NCBI GenBank assembly: GCA_947259175.1
Contig: CAMYKW010000011.1
Span: 1-60,964 of the forward strand
Source: an uncultured Gammaproteobacteria bacterium
GTDB taxonomy: Bacteria > Pseudomonadota > Gammaproteobacteria > Arenicellales > JAANXG01
Length of the DNA: 60,964 bases
Direction of reading: 5' to 3'
In this document: in pieces, positions 43,113-51,764 of the stretch
Position numbering within the stretch: position 1 is the stretch's first letter
How the letters are laid out: each line of letters opens with the position of its first letter
The notes under the pieces: model-generated
Seen by the model: the letters and a program-made list of their open reading frames with translations, nothing else
What the model was told of the DNA's origin: nothing
Database searches by the model: none
Position numbers and translations under genes: made by a program

Positions 43113-45665
43113 TTACAGCTGCTTGATGGCCTTCACGGTGGCCGCAATGGCGGCCGAGGACTCGTATAAGCCGCGCAGCGCTAGGGTGGCGGCAACGGCA
43201 ATGAACACGCTGCTGGACAGCCAGGCATTGTCGGCGCCGGCGAGCACCGCGAGCAGTATGAACAGCGCCACCGCCAGCACACTTTGCATTTTCCATTTCG
43301 GCCATGTGCGGAATTTTAACATCTGGCGGCCGGAGCCGTGCTCTTCCACTGCCATCAGCAGGCGCGCGCGGCCCAGGGGACCGGGCCGGACTTCCAGATC
43401 CCAGAAGTCGTACTCGTCGCCGTTGTCGGTGACCATGCCGTTGGCCAGCACGATATCGCCCAGGCGCCGCAATATTTCAGCGGGGTCTTCCCATTCCTCA
43501 CGCCACAGCGTCGTGGTGCGCAACGGCCGTGGGCTGGCCCACTTCCACACGCCGCGCCGTCGCCATGGGGTGAGGCCGTGTTTGATACGTCCCAGCAGGC
43601 GCGCCACCGGTTGCATGCAATGCATGAGGCCGGTCACTGCATATAACTTCATGCGTTGCCAACTCGATTGCCCATCGCTGGTGAATCGCGCCTGGGCCGC
43701 GCTGCGCACCGCTTGCCACAATGGCAGCAGGGTCGCCACCACCAGCAGCGGGATGGCAAACGCCAACGGCGCCCAATTCAGGCTCAGCAGAGACATCACC
43801 GCGAGGCCGGCGACCAGCAGATACCACTCCGGCATCATGGTCAGCGATGCCAGCAGGGTCGGCGCCGGTTCATAGATTGACTGAAACGGTGCGCTGCCCC
43901 ACACGCCCTGATAGATCCGCGCCCGCGATGCGTGCACGTGCAGGGTGAGTCCCTTGCCGTACAGCCTGCCGCCCCAACTGATGTGGCCCAGGGAGTTGTA
44001 CTTTTGCGGCCATTTCTCTTCCAGCAGCGCCTCGGCCTTGCCGTAACCCATTTGCTGGCGCCAGTAGGTGACGACGGAGTTACGCCGGTGATGCCACACC
44101 AGCGCCGCCGGGCTGAAACCGATGGTCCAGCCGCGGTCCTGCAGGCGCCAGCAAAGATCGACGTCGTCGCCGGCGACGCGGAAGCGGGGGTCGAAGCCGC
44201 CTACGGCCTGCAATGCGTCTTTGCGGAACGCCATATTGCAGCCGGGAATGTGTTCGGCGATGCGGTCGGTCAACAACACCTGTACCGGGCCGCCCGGCGC
44301 GTTGGCGACGCAGTCGGCGATCCAGCCGTCACCCGGGGGCGCCAGGTTGGGCCCGCCGACGCCGACGTAATCGCCGCTAAGGAACGCCAGCGCCAGGTAA
44401 TTCAACCAGTGCGGATCGGGATAGGCGTCGTCGTCGATGTAGGCGACGATCTCACCGCTGGCCGCCTCCATGCCGGTGTTGCGCGCATTGCTCAGGCCGC
44501 GATTTTGGGTGGTGATCAGGGTGAACGGGTATTCGGATACGATGTTGCTGACGTTGTCGGTGGAGCCGTCGTTGACGACGATGACCTCGAAATCCGGATA
44601 CTCCAGCCGCATCAGGTTTTCCATGGTGTCGCGGATGGTCTTGCCGCCGTTGAAGCTGCACACCACCACCGAGATCCGCGGCCACTCGGTCTGGGGCGAA
44701 AACGGTGTCTCGCCCAAAGCCTGGGCTACTGTATCGAGGGCTATTTTCGGGCTGCGGTCGCGCCGGGTGAGCCCGAAGTCCCAGTCTTCGATGTCGTGGC
44801 CGCCGCGGTACCACTCGTCGGTCCATGCAAACACGAACGCGCCGCAGCAGCCCTCCTTGAAAATCGTGCGCACCTGCCAGTTGAGCACCATCGCCTGGGT
44901 CTCTTCGCCGTTGCGCTGACTGTCCAGGCCCACCTCCGCCATCAACACCGGCCGGTCGTCGCTCAAGTTGTGCAGACGCGCGAGATAATCCTCCAGGGAC
45001 TGCTGCGATTCGAGATAGACGTTGAAGCACAGCAGATCGAGAAACGGGAGATCGAGGTACTCGGTGGTCGGGAAGTTGACGTAGGTGACCAGCGCCGTGG
45101 GGTCTTCTTCCTTTACGACATCGTACAAACGGTGCAGAAACTTTTCGATCTTACGATGGCCGTGCCAGCGCACGATGGAGGCGGGGATCTCGTTGCCCAT
45201 GGTGTAGCACAACAAGGCCGGATGCCCGACGCAGGGGCGCACCGCCTCCCGCAGGCGTCGTTCGATCGTCCGGGCAGTGGCGGCGTCCTCGAGAAAGGTG
45301 ACGTGCTGCTCCCACGGCAGTCCCACCATCACCCGCAGGCCGTGTTTCTCGGCGATGTCGAGCAGCCAGCGGGGCGGCACGGTGTAGGTGCGCAGCGCAT
45401 TGAACCCGCACTGCGCCATGGCCAAGAAATCGCCCTCCACGACCTCCGGCAGTGGATATTGCTCGCCGCCGTCATCGGGACGGAAAGTCCCGTAGGTAAC
45501 CCCCTTGATCCACAGCTTCTCGTCGCCGGCGTACAGAAACTTGCCGCGTACGACGGGGCGTTCGACCACCTTTTTGAATAAGGGAATGAGTTCCGCGGAC
45601 TCATGGGTACGATTCGTGGGCGCGATGCGCGACAGCGGTATCGGCAGCTGCGTAGCTTTGTTCAT
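43113..45665 (-). CDS. Fusion of a glycoside-hydrolase-like TIM barrel with a family 2 glycosyltransferase
   Basis: An 850-residue protein from the ATG at 45665, with AAGGA close upstream. Residues about 30-325 form a GH2/GH-A-clan-like barrel with FNALRTYTVPPRWLLDIAEK, Glu159 in YTMGNEIPA (acid/base position) and Glu244 in VLMAEVGLD (nucleophile position), plus FAWTDEWYRGG. Residues about 328-560 are a GT2 domain: ISVVVCSFNGGKTI, IVVNDGSTDN, AYIDDDAYPD (DxD, 411-413) and RVAGDDVDLCWRLQDRGW. The C-terminal third has two pairs of membrane segments. A glycan-making and a glycan-cleaving or transglycosylating domain in one membrane protein could trim or transfer the chain. It heads the cluster, followed by the two ABC genes. 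Confidence 0.87.
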   Translation of the reverse strand: MNKATQLPIPLSRIAPTNRTHESAELIPLFKKVVERPVVRGKFLYAGDEKLWIKGVTYGTFRPDDGGEQYPLPEVVEGDFLAMAQCGFNALRTYTVPPRWLLDIAEKHGLRVMVGLPWEQHVTFLEDAATARTIERRLREAVRPCVGHPALLCYTMGNEIPASIVRWHGHRKIEKFLHRLYDVVKEEDPTALVTYVNFPTTEYLDLPFLDLLCFNVYLESQQSLEDYLARLHNLSDDRPVLMAEVGLDSQRNGEETQAMVLNWQVRTIFKEGCCGAFVFAWTDEWYRGGHDIEDWDFGLTRRDRSPKIALDTVAQALGETPFSPQTEWPRISVVVCSFNGGKTIRDTMENLMRLEYPDFEVIVVNDGSTDNVSNIVSEYPFTLITTQNRGLSNARNTGMEAASGEIVAYIDDDAYPDPHWLNYLALAFLSGDYVGVGGPNLAPPGDGWIADCVANAPGGPVQVLLTDRIAEHIPGCNMAFRKDALQAVGGFDPRFRVAGDDVDLCWRLQDRGWTIGFSPAALVWHHRRNSVVTYWRQQMGYGKAEALLEEKWPQKYNSLGHISWGGRLYGKGLTLHVHASRARIYQGVWGSAPFQSIYEPAPTLLASLTMMPEWYLLVAGLAVMSLLSLNWAPLAFAIPLLVVATLLPLWQAVRSAAQARFTSDGQSSWQRMKLYAVTGLMHCMQPVARLLGRIKHGLTPWRRRGVWKWASPRPLRTTTLWREEWEDPAEILRRLGDIVLANGMVTDNGDEYDFWDLEVRPGPLGRARLLMAVEEHGSGRQMLKFRTWPKWKMQSVLAVALFILLAVLAGADNAWLSSSVFIAVAATLALRGLYESSAAIAATVKAIKQL

Positions 45666-45838
45666 GTTCCTTACGAATTAACCAGACTTGTTCGAGTCGC
45701 GGTGATGTTGCACTACGGCGCAAACCACCGCCGGTCACGGCGACCGGAAAACCAGCACACGTACTTCTAGAGTGTGTAGAAAAAGGTGTGCTCCCCCCGA
45801 GTGCCTGTGTCAAGTTCCCGCAAGCACCACCGGGGTCG

Positions 45839-45867
45839 ATTATATAAAAAAATCATGTGACTGTGGT
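45839..45867 (-). promoter_or_regulatory. Candidate promoter of the glycan operon
   Basis: On the minus strand a perfect TATAAT (45839-45844) is preceded, after 17 bases including a T-run, by ACCACA at 45862-45867, only three of six to the -35 consensus. A weak -35 next to a perfect -10 is typical of activator-dependent promoters, and a Crp-type site lies just upstream. Confidence 0.5.
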
Positions 45868-45900
45868 ATTACTTTCGCTGAAAAATCGACGAATGCGACT

Positions 45901-45920
45901 TTTGTGACTAATGTCACAAA
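45901..45920. promoter_or_regulatory. Perfect Crp/Fnr-superfamily binding site
   Basis: TTTGTGACTAATGTCACAAA is an exact 8-base inverted repeat that contains TGTGA-N6-TCACA, the full consensus of Crp, Vfr and Clp. Its centre is about 78 bases upstream of the start predicted from the TATAAT at 45839-45844, a distance compatible with class I activation. The next gene in that direction is the GH-GT2 fusion heading the glycan block. Confidence 0.65.
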
Positions 45921-45987
45921 CCGTGTTCGCCTGCGGCGCTTAACCCTCACGTGACTTCAACTCCTAATGTGTCGACTCGGTATCTGC

Positions 45988-46602
45988 TCAGCGCCGCGAG
46001 TGGGCGCGGATGACATCGTCATCGGCTTCGAACATCCAATTGGGGTGGCGATGCAAAATGCTTTTCCGGATTTGTGCGAGCGTAGGGTAGTCCCTTGCGT
46101 GCCCGAACAGTCGCGCGTCGTCGATCAACAACACATAGTCCCGGAGGTCGGATTCCAACACTTGCTCGAGCTCCCGCTGAATCGGGGTGATGGCGTGATC
46201 CTCGTCCCGGTACCCGTGCACGGCGTGGGCATCCAGCCAAATCAAACAGGGCTGATTAACGGCGTCCAGCACGGTCGCGAGCAGAACCGCGCTGTCTCCC
46301 GGTATGAGCGTAATTTTCGGATGCCGCGCAAATCGTTGCTGCGCCCGCAGATAAAGGTGTTCGTTCAACTCGATCGAATACAGCGCTTCGAAAGTCCGAT
46401 AACAGGCCGCGAGCATATCGCCGTAATAAGTGCCGGTCTCCACAAACGCCTTCGATTCGAATCTTGCGGCGTAGGCTTTTACCAGCCGTTGTTTGAACAA
46501 CGGCGGCGGGGTGTCCCGCGGCGCGCCCAGTCGCCAGCGTAGATAATCAACCCGTTCACGCAGCAGATTGGCCGCCGGGTGTGTCCTCAGATTGCGGAAC
46601 AT
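45988..46602 (-). CDS. Small SAM-methyltransferase-like protein
   Basis: A 204-residue cytoplasmic protein. KAFVETGTYYGDMLAACYRT (about residues 51-70) resembles the SAM-binding loop of TylF/MacO-like methyltransferases, followed by ALYSIELNEHLYLRAQQRF (acidic residue for the ribose) and PGDSAVLLATVLDAVNQPCLIWLDAH. The LLIDDARLFG motif resembles the metal-binding acidic pair of such enzymes. It is upstream of the glycan operon on the same strand but separated by 322 bases carrying a promoter, so it may be an independent gene. Substrate unknown. Confidence 0.68.
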   Translation of the reverse strand: MFRNLRTHPAANLLRERVDYLRWRLGAPRDTPPPLFKQRLVKAYAARFESKAFVETGTYYGDMLAACYRTFEALYSIELNEHLYLRAQQRFARHPKITLIPGDSAVLLATVLDAVNQPCLIWLDAHAVHGYRDEDHAITPIQRELEQVLESDLRDYVLLIDDARLFGHARDYPTLAQIRKSILHRHPNWMFEADDDVIRAHSRR

Positions 46603-46804
46603 TCGCTGCGTCGCGGTTTGATTTTCTGATCAAGGGATGTTGTGGCGTTCGCGCCGTGGAACCCGCAAGTATGAGGGCTCTATATCCCGTTGATCAAAGT
46701 CGCTGGTTTTCTGCCAGTCTGAGTGATTGATTCGCGGATGGGGACGCAGATCCCTGAGTCGTGCGGGACACGACCTTGAGCAAATCGACGACCGGCTGTG
46801 GGCT

Positions 46805-46876
46805 TTATCGCACCAAGTGGTGAAACAGCAGCACGATCAGGAAAGAAATGGTCATGGCGACCAACACTTCCGTCAT
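46805..46876 (-). CDS. Small single-pass membrane protein of 23 residues
   Basis: A very short reading frame that is easily missed. The ATG at 46876 is preceded by GAGGAGATAAG, an excellent Shine-Dalgarno sequence with proper spacing, and the frame ends in TAA at 46805-46807. The peptide begins MTEVLVAMTISFLIVLLF and ends with a His-His-Leu-Val-Arg tail. This gives an acidic N-terminus, one hydrophobic helix of about 16 residues and a basic end, the usual build of bacterial small membrane proteins such as KdpF or CydX, although it is not clearly one of them. It stands alone in a 700-base gap. Function unknown. Confidence 0.55.
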   Translation of the reverse strand: MTEVLVAMTISFLIVLLFHHLVR

Positions 46877-47305
46877 CTTATCTCCTCATGGTTGACCCTC
46901 GGCGGCCAGCGGCCGCGTGGGCCCAAGACTCGTTGGCTTATAACTCAAGTATTGACCACTCGCGCAGGACTGCAAGGTGCTTCGCGTCAATTTACGCAAA
47001 TCCCGGCATTGTTGCGTTGCAACATCAGGTGTCACCCAGTGAACATTAGACCTTTCAGCTGCGGATGCATTGCGTACGGCGAAAATTCGCCCGGTGGCAG
47101 CACGGGCACCCCCCATCGGAATGAGACGAAGTGATTTGTGCCGGGTGCCGGCATTAATTTATCCTCTAAGCAACACGCTGGGCCCGTTTGCGGTGGGTCG
47201 ATAGATCTGACGGCAACCGGATAATCAAATTTGTTCACTCATTTCGCGCCGGGTCTTTCCCGGGTGGATCCGGCCGACGTGACGACAACACAGAGCGCAC
47301 AGGCA
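46877..47305. other. Intergenic stretch upstream of malic enzyme
   Basis: No convincing gene; ORFs here have atypical composition and no ribosome-binding sites. It should contain the promoter of the small membrane protein (minus strand) and of malic enzyme (plus strand), but no well-matched pair of boxes was found. Confidence 0.35.
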
Positions 47306-48973
47306 ATGATGAGCACGACATCTCGCAACCCCACGGTCTCCAAGATCGGTACTATTCCCACCGGCGTCGAACTGCTGCACGACCCGGTATTGAACAAAGG
47401 CACGGCATTCACCGATGAGGAACGCGACGCCCTGGGCCTGCGCGGATTATTGCCGCCGCACGTCCACACCATAAAAGAGCAGGTGATGCGGGTGATGGAG
47501 AACTTCCGGCGCAAACCGACGCCGCTGGAGCAGTACATCAATATCACCGCGCTGCAGGCGCGCAACGAGACGCTGTTCTATCGCGCGGTGCTCGATAACC
47601 TCGAGGAGATCATGCCGATCATCTACACGCCGACCGTCGGCGAGGCCTGTCAGCGCTATGGGCATATCTTCAACCGGCCGCGCGGATTATTTATCAACGC
47701 CAAAGATCGCGGACAAATTGCCGAGGTGCTGCGCAACTGGCCGCGCGCGGACGTGCGGGTGATCGTGGTCACCGACGGCGAGCGCATCCTGGGGCTCGGG
47801 GATCTGGGCGCCGACGGCATGGGCATCCCGGTGGGCAAGCTCAGCCTGTACACCACCTGCGGTGGCGTGCATCCCAATCAGTGCCTGCCGGTGACCCTGG
47901 ATGTGGGCACCGAAAACGAGGAATTATTGGCCGATCCCCTGTACATCGGCCTCAAGCAACACCGGCTGCGGGATGCCGATTACAACGATCTGGTGGACGA
48001 GTTCGTCGACGCGGTACAGGAGGTCTACCCCAAGGCGCTGATCCAGCTCGAGGACTTCGCGAATAACAACGCGTTCTGGATCCTGGAGAAATACCGCAAT
48101 CGCATCTGCACCTTCGACGACGACATCCAGGGCACCGGCGCGGTGGCCTTGGCCGGATTGCTGGCGGCGCCGCGCATCACCGGCGGCGGCATCGCCGACC
48201 AGACGGTGTTGTTCCTCGGCGCCGGTGAGGCGGGCATCGGCATCGGCGACATGGTGGTGGCGGCGATGCGCGCGGAGGGACTGTCCGAAGCCGAGGCCAT
48301 GCGCCGCTGCTGGTTCTTTGATTCCCGCGGCCTGGTGGTTAAATCGCGCACCGACCTGGTGGAACACAAGCGTCCCTACGCCCACGAGCACGCGCCGGTG
48401 GACCGCTTCCTGGACGCGGTCGAGGCGCTCGAGCCCACCGCGATCATCGGTGTCAGCGGCCAGCCCAAGACCTTCACCCGCGAGGTGCTCGAGGCCATGG
48501 CGCACATCAACGAGCGGCCGGTGGTGTTTGCGCTGTCGAACCCCACTTCGAAGTCGGAGTGCACCGCCGAGGAGGCCTACAACTGGACGCAGGGCCGCGC
48601 GGTGTTCGCCAGCGGCAGCCCGTTCGACCCGGTCAATTTCGCGGATCAGACCTTCGTCCCCGGCCAGGGCAACAACGCCTATATCTTTCCCGGCGTCGGT
48701 CTCGGCGTCGTGGTGTCCGGCGCGCGGCTGGTCACCGATGAGATGTTTTCCGAGGCGGCGCGGGCATTGGCGGATCAGGTAACCCCGGGCGACCTGAAGC
48801 TGGGGCGTCTGTATCCGCCGCTGTCCAGCATCCGTGAGGTCTCCGCGCACATCGCCGCCGCGGTGGCGGAAGTCGCCTGGCGGCGTGATTTGGCGACGCT
48901 GGAGCGGCCGGAGGATGTGCTCGGCTACGTCAAATCACAGATGTATCAGCCGGTGTATCGGAGCTATGTCTGA
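47306..48973 (+). CDS. maeA: NAD-dependent malic enzyme
   Basis: Oxidatively decarboxylates malate to pyruvate (EC 1.1.1.38). About 555 residues from the ATG at 47306 (an adjacent ATG at 47309 is equivalent), close to the 565 of E. coli MaeA; an upstream TTG would add a non-homologous tail. Motifs include [28 protein letters not shown] (malic enzyme N-terminal), [17 protein letters not shown], the metal ligands in [16 protein letters not shown] and [16 protein letters not shown], and the NAD-binding [15 protein letters not shown]. It precedes fumarase by 38 bases in the same direction, linking fumarate, malate and pyruvate. Confidence 0.94.
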   Translation: MMSTTSRNPTVSKIGTIPTGVELLHDPVLNKGTAFTDEERDALGLRGLLPPHVHTIKEQVMRVMENFRRKPTPLEQYINITALQARNETLFYRAVLDNLEEIMPIIYTPTVGEACQRYGHIFNRPRGLFINAKDRGQIAEVLRNWPRADVRVIVVTDGERILGLGDLGADGMGIPVGKLSLYTTCGGVHPNQCLPVTLDVGTENEELLADPLYIGLKQHRLRDADYNDLVDEFVDAVQEVYPKALIQLEDFANNNAFWILEKYRNRICTFDDDIQGTGAVALAGLLAAPRITGGGIADQTVLFLGAGEAGIGIGDMVVAAMRAEGLSEAEAMRRCWFFDSRGLVVKSRTDLVEHKRPYAHEHAPVDRFLDAVEALEPTAIIGVSGQPKTFTREVLEAMAHINERPVVFALSNPTSKSECTAEEAYNWTQGRAVFASGSPFDPVNFADQTFVPGQGNNAYIFPGVGLGVVVSGARLVTDEMFSEAARALADQVTPGDLKLGRLYPPLSSIREVSAHIAAAVAEVAWRRDLATLERPEDVLGYVKSQMYQPVYRSYV

Positions 48974-49011
48974 GCGACGTCATTGCTGCGGGTGAACGAT
49001 TGGGGAATGAG

Positions 49012-50616
49012 ATGACGGATTTCAAGTTCGAACCGATATTTCAATACGGCTACGATGCCACCGAGTATCGCCTGCTCACCGGCGATTACGTATCCGAGGC
49101 CGAATTCGAGGGGCACAAGATCCTCAAGGTCGATCCCGAGGGCCTGCGGTTGCTTGCCCGCGAGGCGTTCAGCGACGTGTCGTTCTTCCTGCGCGCCGCG
49201 CACCTGGAACAGTTGTCCCAGGAACTCCAGGATCCCGACGCGACCGACAACGACCGCTTTGTCATCTACACCCTGTTGCAGAACGCCTGTGTCGCCGCCG
49301 CCGGGGTGTTGCCGTCCTGCCAGGATACCGGCACTGCCATCGTCATGGGCAAGAAGGGCCAGCGGGTGTGGACCGGCGGCAACGACGAGGAGCCGTTGTC
49401 CGCCGGCATCCATGACACCTACCAGCAGAAAAATCTGCGTTATTCCCAGATTGCGCCGCTGTCGATGACCGACGAAAACAACACCAGCACCAATCTGCCG
49501 GCGCAGATCGACATCATGGCCACCGCGGGCGATGAGTACTCGTTCCTGTTCATCGCCAAGGGCGGCGGTTCGGCCAATAAGTCGCAATTGTTTCAGGAGA
49601 CCAAGAGCCTGCTCAACGAGGAATCCCTGGTGCGGTTCATCGGCGAGAAGCTGAGTGGGCTTGGTACCGCGGCGTGTCCGCCGTATCACATCGCGCTGGT
49701 CATCGGCGGCACCAGCGCGGAGACGACGATGAAGATGGTCAAACTGGCTTCCTGCGGCTATCTGGATCATCTACCCACCGTCGGCAGTGAACTCGGCCGC
49801 GCGTTTCGCGACCTGGAGTGGGAGCAACGCGTGTTTCAGATTGCCCGGGAAACCGGCATCGGCGCGCAGTTCGGCGGCAAGTATCTCGCCCACGATGTGC
49901 GCGTGATTCGCCTGCCGCGGCATGCGGCGTCGTGCCCGGTGGGCATCGGCGTGAGCTGCAGCGCGGACCGCAACATCAAGGCCAAGATCACCCGCGACGG
50001 GATCTTCCTCGAGCAGCTCGAATACCACCCCGAGAACTACATGCCGGCGCAGGCGCCGGAGACCGCGCCGCCGGTGAGCATCGATATCGACCAGCCGATG
50101 GCGGAAACCTTGCAGACCCTGAGCCGGTTCCCGATACGCACCCGGTTGAGCCTCACCGGCACCCTGATCGTCGCGCGGGATATCGCCCACGCGAGGATCA
50201 AGCAGCAGCTCGACCGCGGCGAGCCGATGCCGGAGTACTTCAAGAACCATCCGATCTATTACGCCGGACCGGCGAAGACCCCCGAGGGCATGCCATCGGG
50301 GAGTTTCGGCCCCACCACGGCGGGGCGCATGGATTCCTACGTCGATTTGTTTCAGTCCCACGGCGGGTCGAAGATCATGCTCGCCAAGGGCAACCGCTCG
50401 CCGCAGGTGCGCGAGGCCTGCGGCAAGCACGGTGGATTCTATCTGGGATCGATCGGCGGACCCGCCGCGATTCTCGCCCGGGAAAACATTGAAGATGTAC
50501 AAGTCGTCGATTTCGAAGACCTTGGAATGGAGGCGGTGCGCAAGATCCGGGTGAAGAATTTTCCGGCCTTCATTATCGTCGACGACAAGGGCAACGATTT
50601 TTTCGTGGACCTGTGA
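49012..50616 (+). CDS. fumA: Class I fumarate hydratase ([4Fe-4S], FumA/FumB type)
   Basis: Interconverts fumarate and malate (EC 4.2.1.2). The 534-residue single chain has the fused alpha/beta organisation of FumA. The start at 49012 is supported by GGGGA six bases upstream. Predicted cluster ligands, by alignment from memory with E. coli Cys105, Cys224 and Cys318, are Cys103 (PSCQDTGTA), Cys222 (GTAACPPYH) and Cys316 (GVSCSADRN); all three are shifted by the same two residues. Other conserved pieces are [37 protein letters not shown] and [11 protein letters not shown]. The iron-sulfur cluster makes it oxygen-sensitive. It is followed by a tandem-repeat-bearing gap. Confidence 0.95.
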   Translation: MTDFKFEPIFQYGYDATEYRLLTGDYVSEAEFEGHKILKVDPEGLRLLAREAFSDVSFFLRAAHLEQLSQELQDPDATDNDRFVIYTLLQNACVAAAGVLPSCQDTGTAIVMGKKGQRVWTGGNDEEPLSAGIHDTYQQKNLRYSQIAPLSMTDENNTSTNLPAQIDIMATAGDEYSFLFIAKGGGSANKSQLFQETKSLLNEESLVRFIGEKLSGLGTAACPPYHIALVIGGTSAETTMKMVKLASCGYLDHLPTVGSELGRAFRDLEWEQRVFQIARETGIGAQFGGKYLAHDVRVIRLPRHAASCPVGIGVSCSADRNIKAKITRDGIFLEQLEYHPENYMPAQAPETAPPVSIDIDQPMAETLQTLSRFPIRTRLSLTGTLIVARDIAHARIKQQLDRGEPMPEYFKNHPIYYAGPAKTPEGMPSGSFGPTTAGRMDSYVDLFQSHGGSKIMLAKGNRSPQVREACGKHGGFYLGSIGGPAAILARENIEDVQVVDFEDLGMEAVRKIRVKNFPAFIIVDDKGNDFFVDL

Positions 50617-50623
50617 TTGCGGA

Positions 50624-50658
50624 GATCGGTGATCGGTGATCGGCGTTCGGTGATCGGT
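50624..50658. repeat. Heptanucleotide tandem array (GATCGGT), five units
   Basis: Five consecutive 7-base units of GATCGGT, of which three are exact and two carry one or two changes. It begins eight bases after the fumarase stop codon and is separated by 34 bases from a second heptamer array. Confidence 0.8.
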
Positions 50659-50692
50659 CATTACGCACAACAACATCGCAAGCGCGGTTGCA

Positions 50693-50748
50693 AACCCCGA
50701 ACCGCGAACCCCGAACCCCGAACCCCTAACCCCGAACCCCGAACCCCG
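50693..50748. repeat. Heptanucleotide tandem array (AACCCCG), eight units
   Basis: Eight consecutive 7-base units of AACCCCG, six exact and two with one change (AACCGCG and AACCCCT). It ends five bases before the GTG start of the next gene and therefore replaces the place where a Shine-Dalgarno sequence would lie. Confidence 0.85.
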
Positions 50749-50753
50749 ATAAC

Positions 50754-51686
50754 GTGCCAACCTTACTGTTCAAGAGCGCAGTCGATTCCGGGCCTGACTG
50801 GCAGCGCGCGCTGCAGGCGGCGATGCCGGAACTCGCGGTGCGCGTGTGGCCCGACGTCGGTGATCCGGAAGAGATCGAATATGCCCTGATCTGGACGCCC
50901 ATCGGCGACGTGCTGCACTCGCTGCCGAACCTCAAAATCGTATTCTCGCTGGGCGCCGGGGTCGATCACCTGTTGCGTGAGGACGGGCTGCGCCGCGATG
51001 TGCCCATCGTGCGCATGGTGGATCCGGCGCTGACCGAGGGGATGAGTGAATACCTGCTGTATCACGTGCTGCGTTATCACCGCCGCATGCCGGACTATGC
51101 GGCCCAGCAGGGTCAGCGGCGTTGGCGACAGTTGCCGCAGGTTGTTGCCCGGGAGCGGCGCATCGGCATCATGGGCCTGGGCGTAATGGGCGCCGACGCC
51201 GCCGGCAAATTGGCCGCCCTGGATTTCACCGTGGCCGGCTGGAGCCGCACGCCCAAGTCGTTGGCCGGCATTCGCTGCTTTCACGGCGAATCCCAGCTGC
51301 AGGATTTCTTGCACGGCACCGAGATACTCATTTGTCTACTGCCGCTGACGCCCCAGACCCGCGCCATCATCAACCGGCAGACGTTGGCGGCGCTGCCGCG
51401 CGGCGCGTACATCATCAACGTCGCGCGGGGCGCGCACGTCGATGAGGAGGATCTGCTGACGGCGCTGGATGCCGGACACATCGCCGGCGCCACCCTGGAT
51501 GTGTTCGCCGATGAACCGTTGCCCGGAGATCATCGCTTGTGGACACATCCGGCGGTGACCGTGACCCCGCATATCGCCAGCCTCACCAACCCCGGCACCG
51601 CCGCCGCCCATATCGTGGCCAACATCCGCCGCCACCGGCGCGGCGAACCGCTCAGCGATGTGGTGGATTGGGAACGGGGGTATTGA
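50754..51686 (+). CDS. ghrA: D-isomer 2-hydroxyacid dehydrogenase, glyoxylate/hydroxypyruvate reductase A-like
   Basis: A 310-residue NAD(P)H-dependent reductase of the GhrA type, which would reduce glyoxylate or hydroxypyruvate. Motifs are VFSLGAGVDHLL, the dinucleotide loop RIGIMGLGVMGADAAGKL, the basic residue in WSRTPK (suggesting NADPH), LPLTPQTRAIINRQTL, YIINVARGAHVDEEDLL (Arg), LDVFADEPLPGDHRLW (Glu) and VTPHIAS (catalytic His). It starts at a GTG with no ribosome-binding site, because a tandem repeat array ends five bases upstream; initiation may depend on readthrough from fumarase. Exact substrate is uncertain. Confidence 0.87.
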   Translation: MPTLLFKSAVDSGPDWQRALQAAMPELAVRVWPDVGDPEEIEYALIWTPIGDVLHSLPNLKIVFSLGAGVDHLLREDGLRRDVPIVRMVDPALTEGMSEYLLYHVLRYHRRMPDYAAQQGQRRWRQLPQVVARERRIGIMGLGVMGADAAGKLAALDFTVAGWSRTPKSLAGIRCFHGESQLQDFLHGTEILICLLPLTPQTRAIINRQTLAALPRGAYIINVARGAHVDEEDLLTALDAGHIAGATLDVFADEPLPGDHRLWTHPAVTVTPHIASLTNPGTAAAHIVANIRRHRRGEPLSDVVDWERGY

Positions 51687-51692
51687 ATTGAT

Positions 51693-51715
51693 TCGCGCTT
51701 GCAAAGCGCTCCCAC
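51693..51715 (-). repeat. REP (repetitive extragenic palindrome), copy 2
   Basis: On the minus strand a GTGG head precedes the stem GCGCT-TTGCA-AGCGC and a terminal GA. The layout is the same as in the copy at 14894-14917, with compensating changes that keep the stem paired. It begins six bases after the hydroxyacid dehydrogenase stop codon. Confidence 0.6.
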
Positions 51716-51764
51716 CAAAGCCCGCGGTGAGACAGGCAGGGGGCAGAACTGTAAACTGTCGGCG

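Larger units (their letters stand above)
45666..45987. other. Regulatory intergenic region upstream of the glycan operon
   Basis: About 320 bases without a gene, between the small methyltransferase-like gene and the GH-GT2 gene. It holds the Crp-type site and the TATAAT listed separately, leaving a long untranslated leader of about 165 bases. A perfect TTGACA on the minus strand (45808-45813) has no -10 partner at the right distance. Confidence 0.6.

Noticed and set aside
43932-45581. Long plus-strand frame of 549 codons opposite the GH-GT2 gene
   Set aside because: It mirrors a real GC-rich gene with clear GH and GT2 motifs on the minus strand; its own translation has no domain and a composition rich in Val, Gly, His and Gln typical of antisense frames.
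45808-45813. Perfect TTGACA on the minus strand upstream of the glycan operon
   Set aside because: No acceptable -10 lies 16-18 bases downstream (the position reads CACACC), so it was not called as the promoter.
46727-47134. Plus-strand open frame of 135 codons upstream of malic enzyme
   Set aside because: No ribosome-binding site, no recognisable domain, atypical residue composition, and it overlaps the much better supported small membrane peptide on the other strand.
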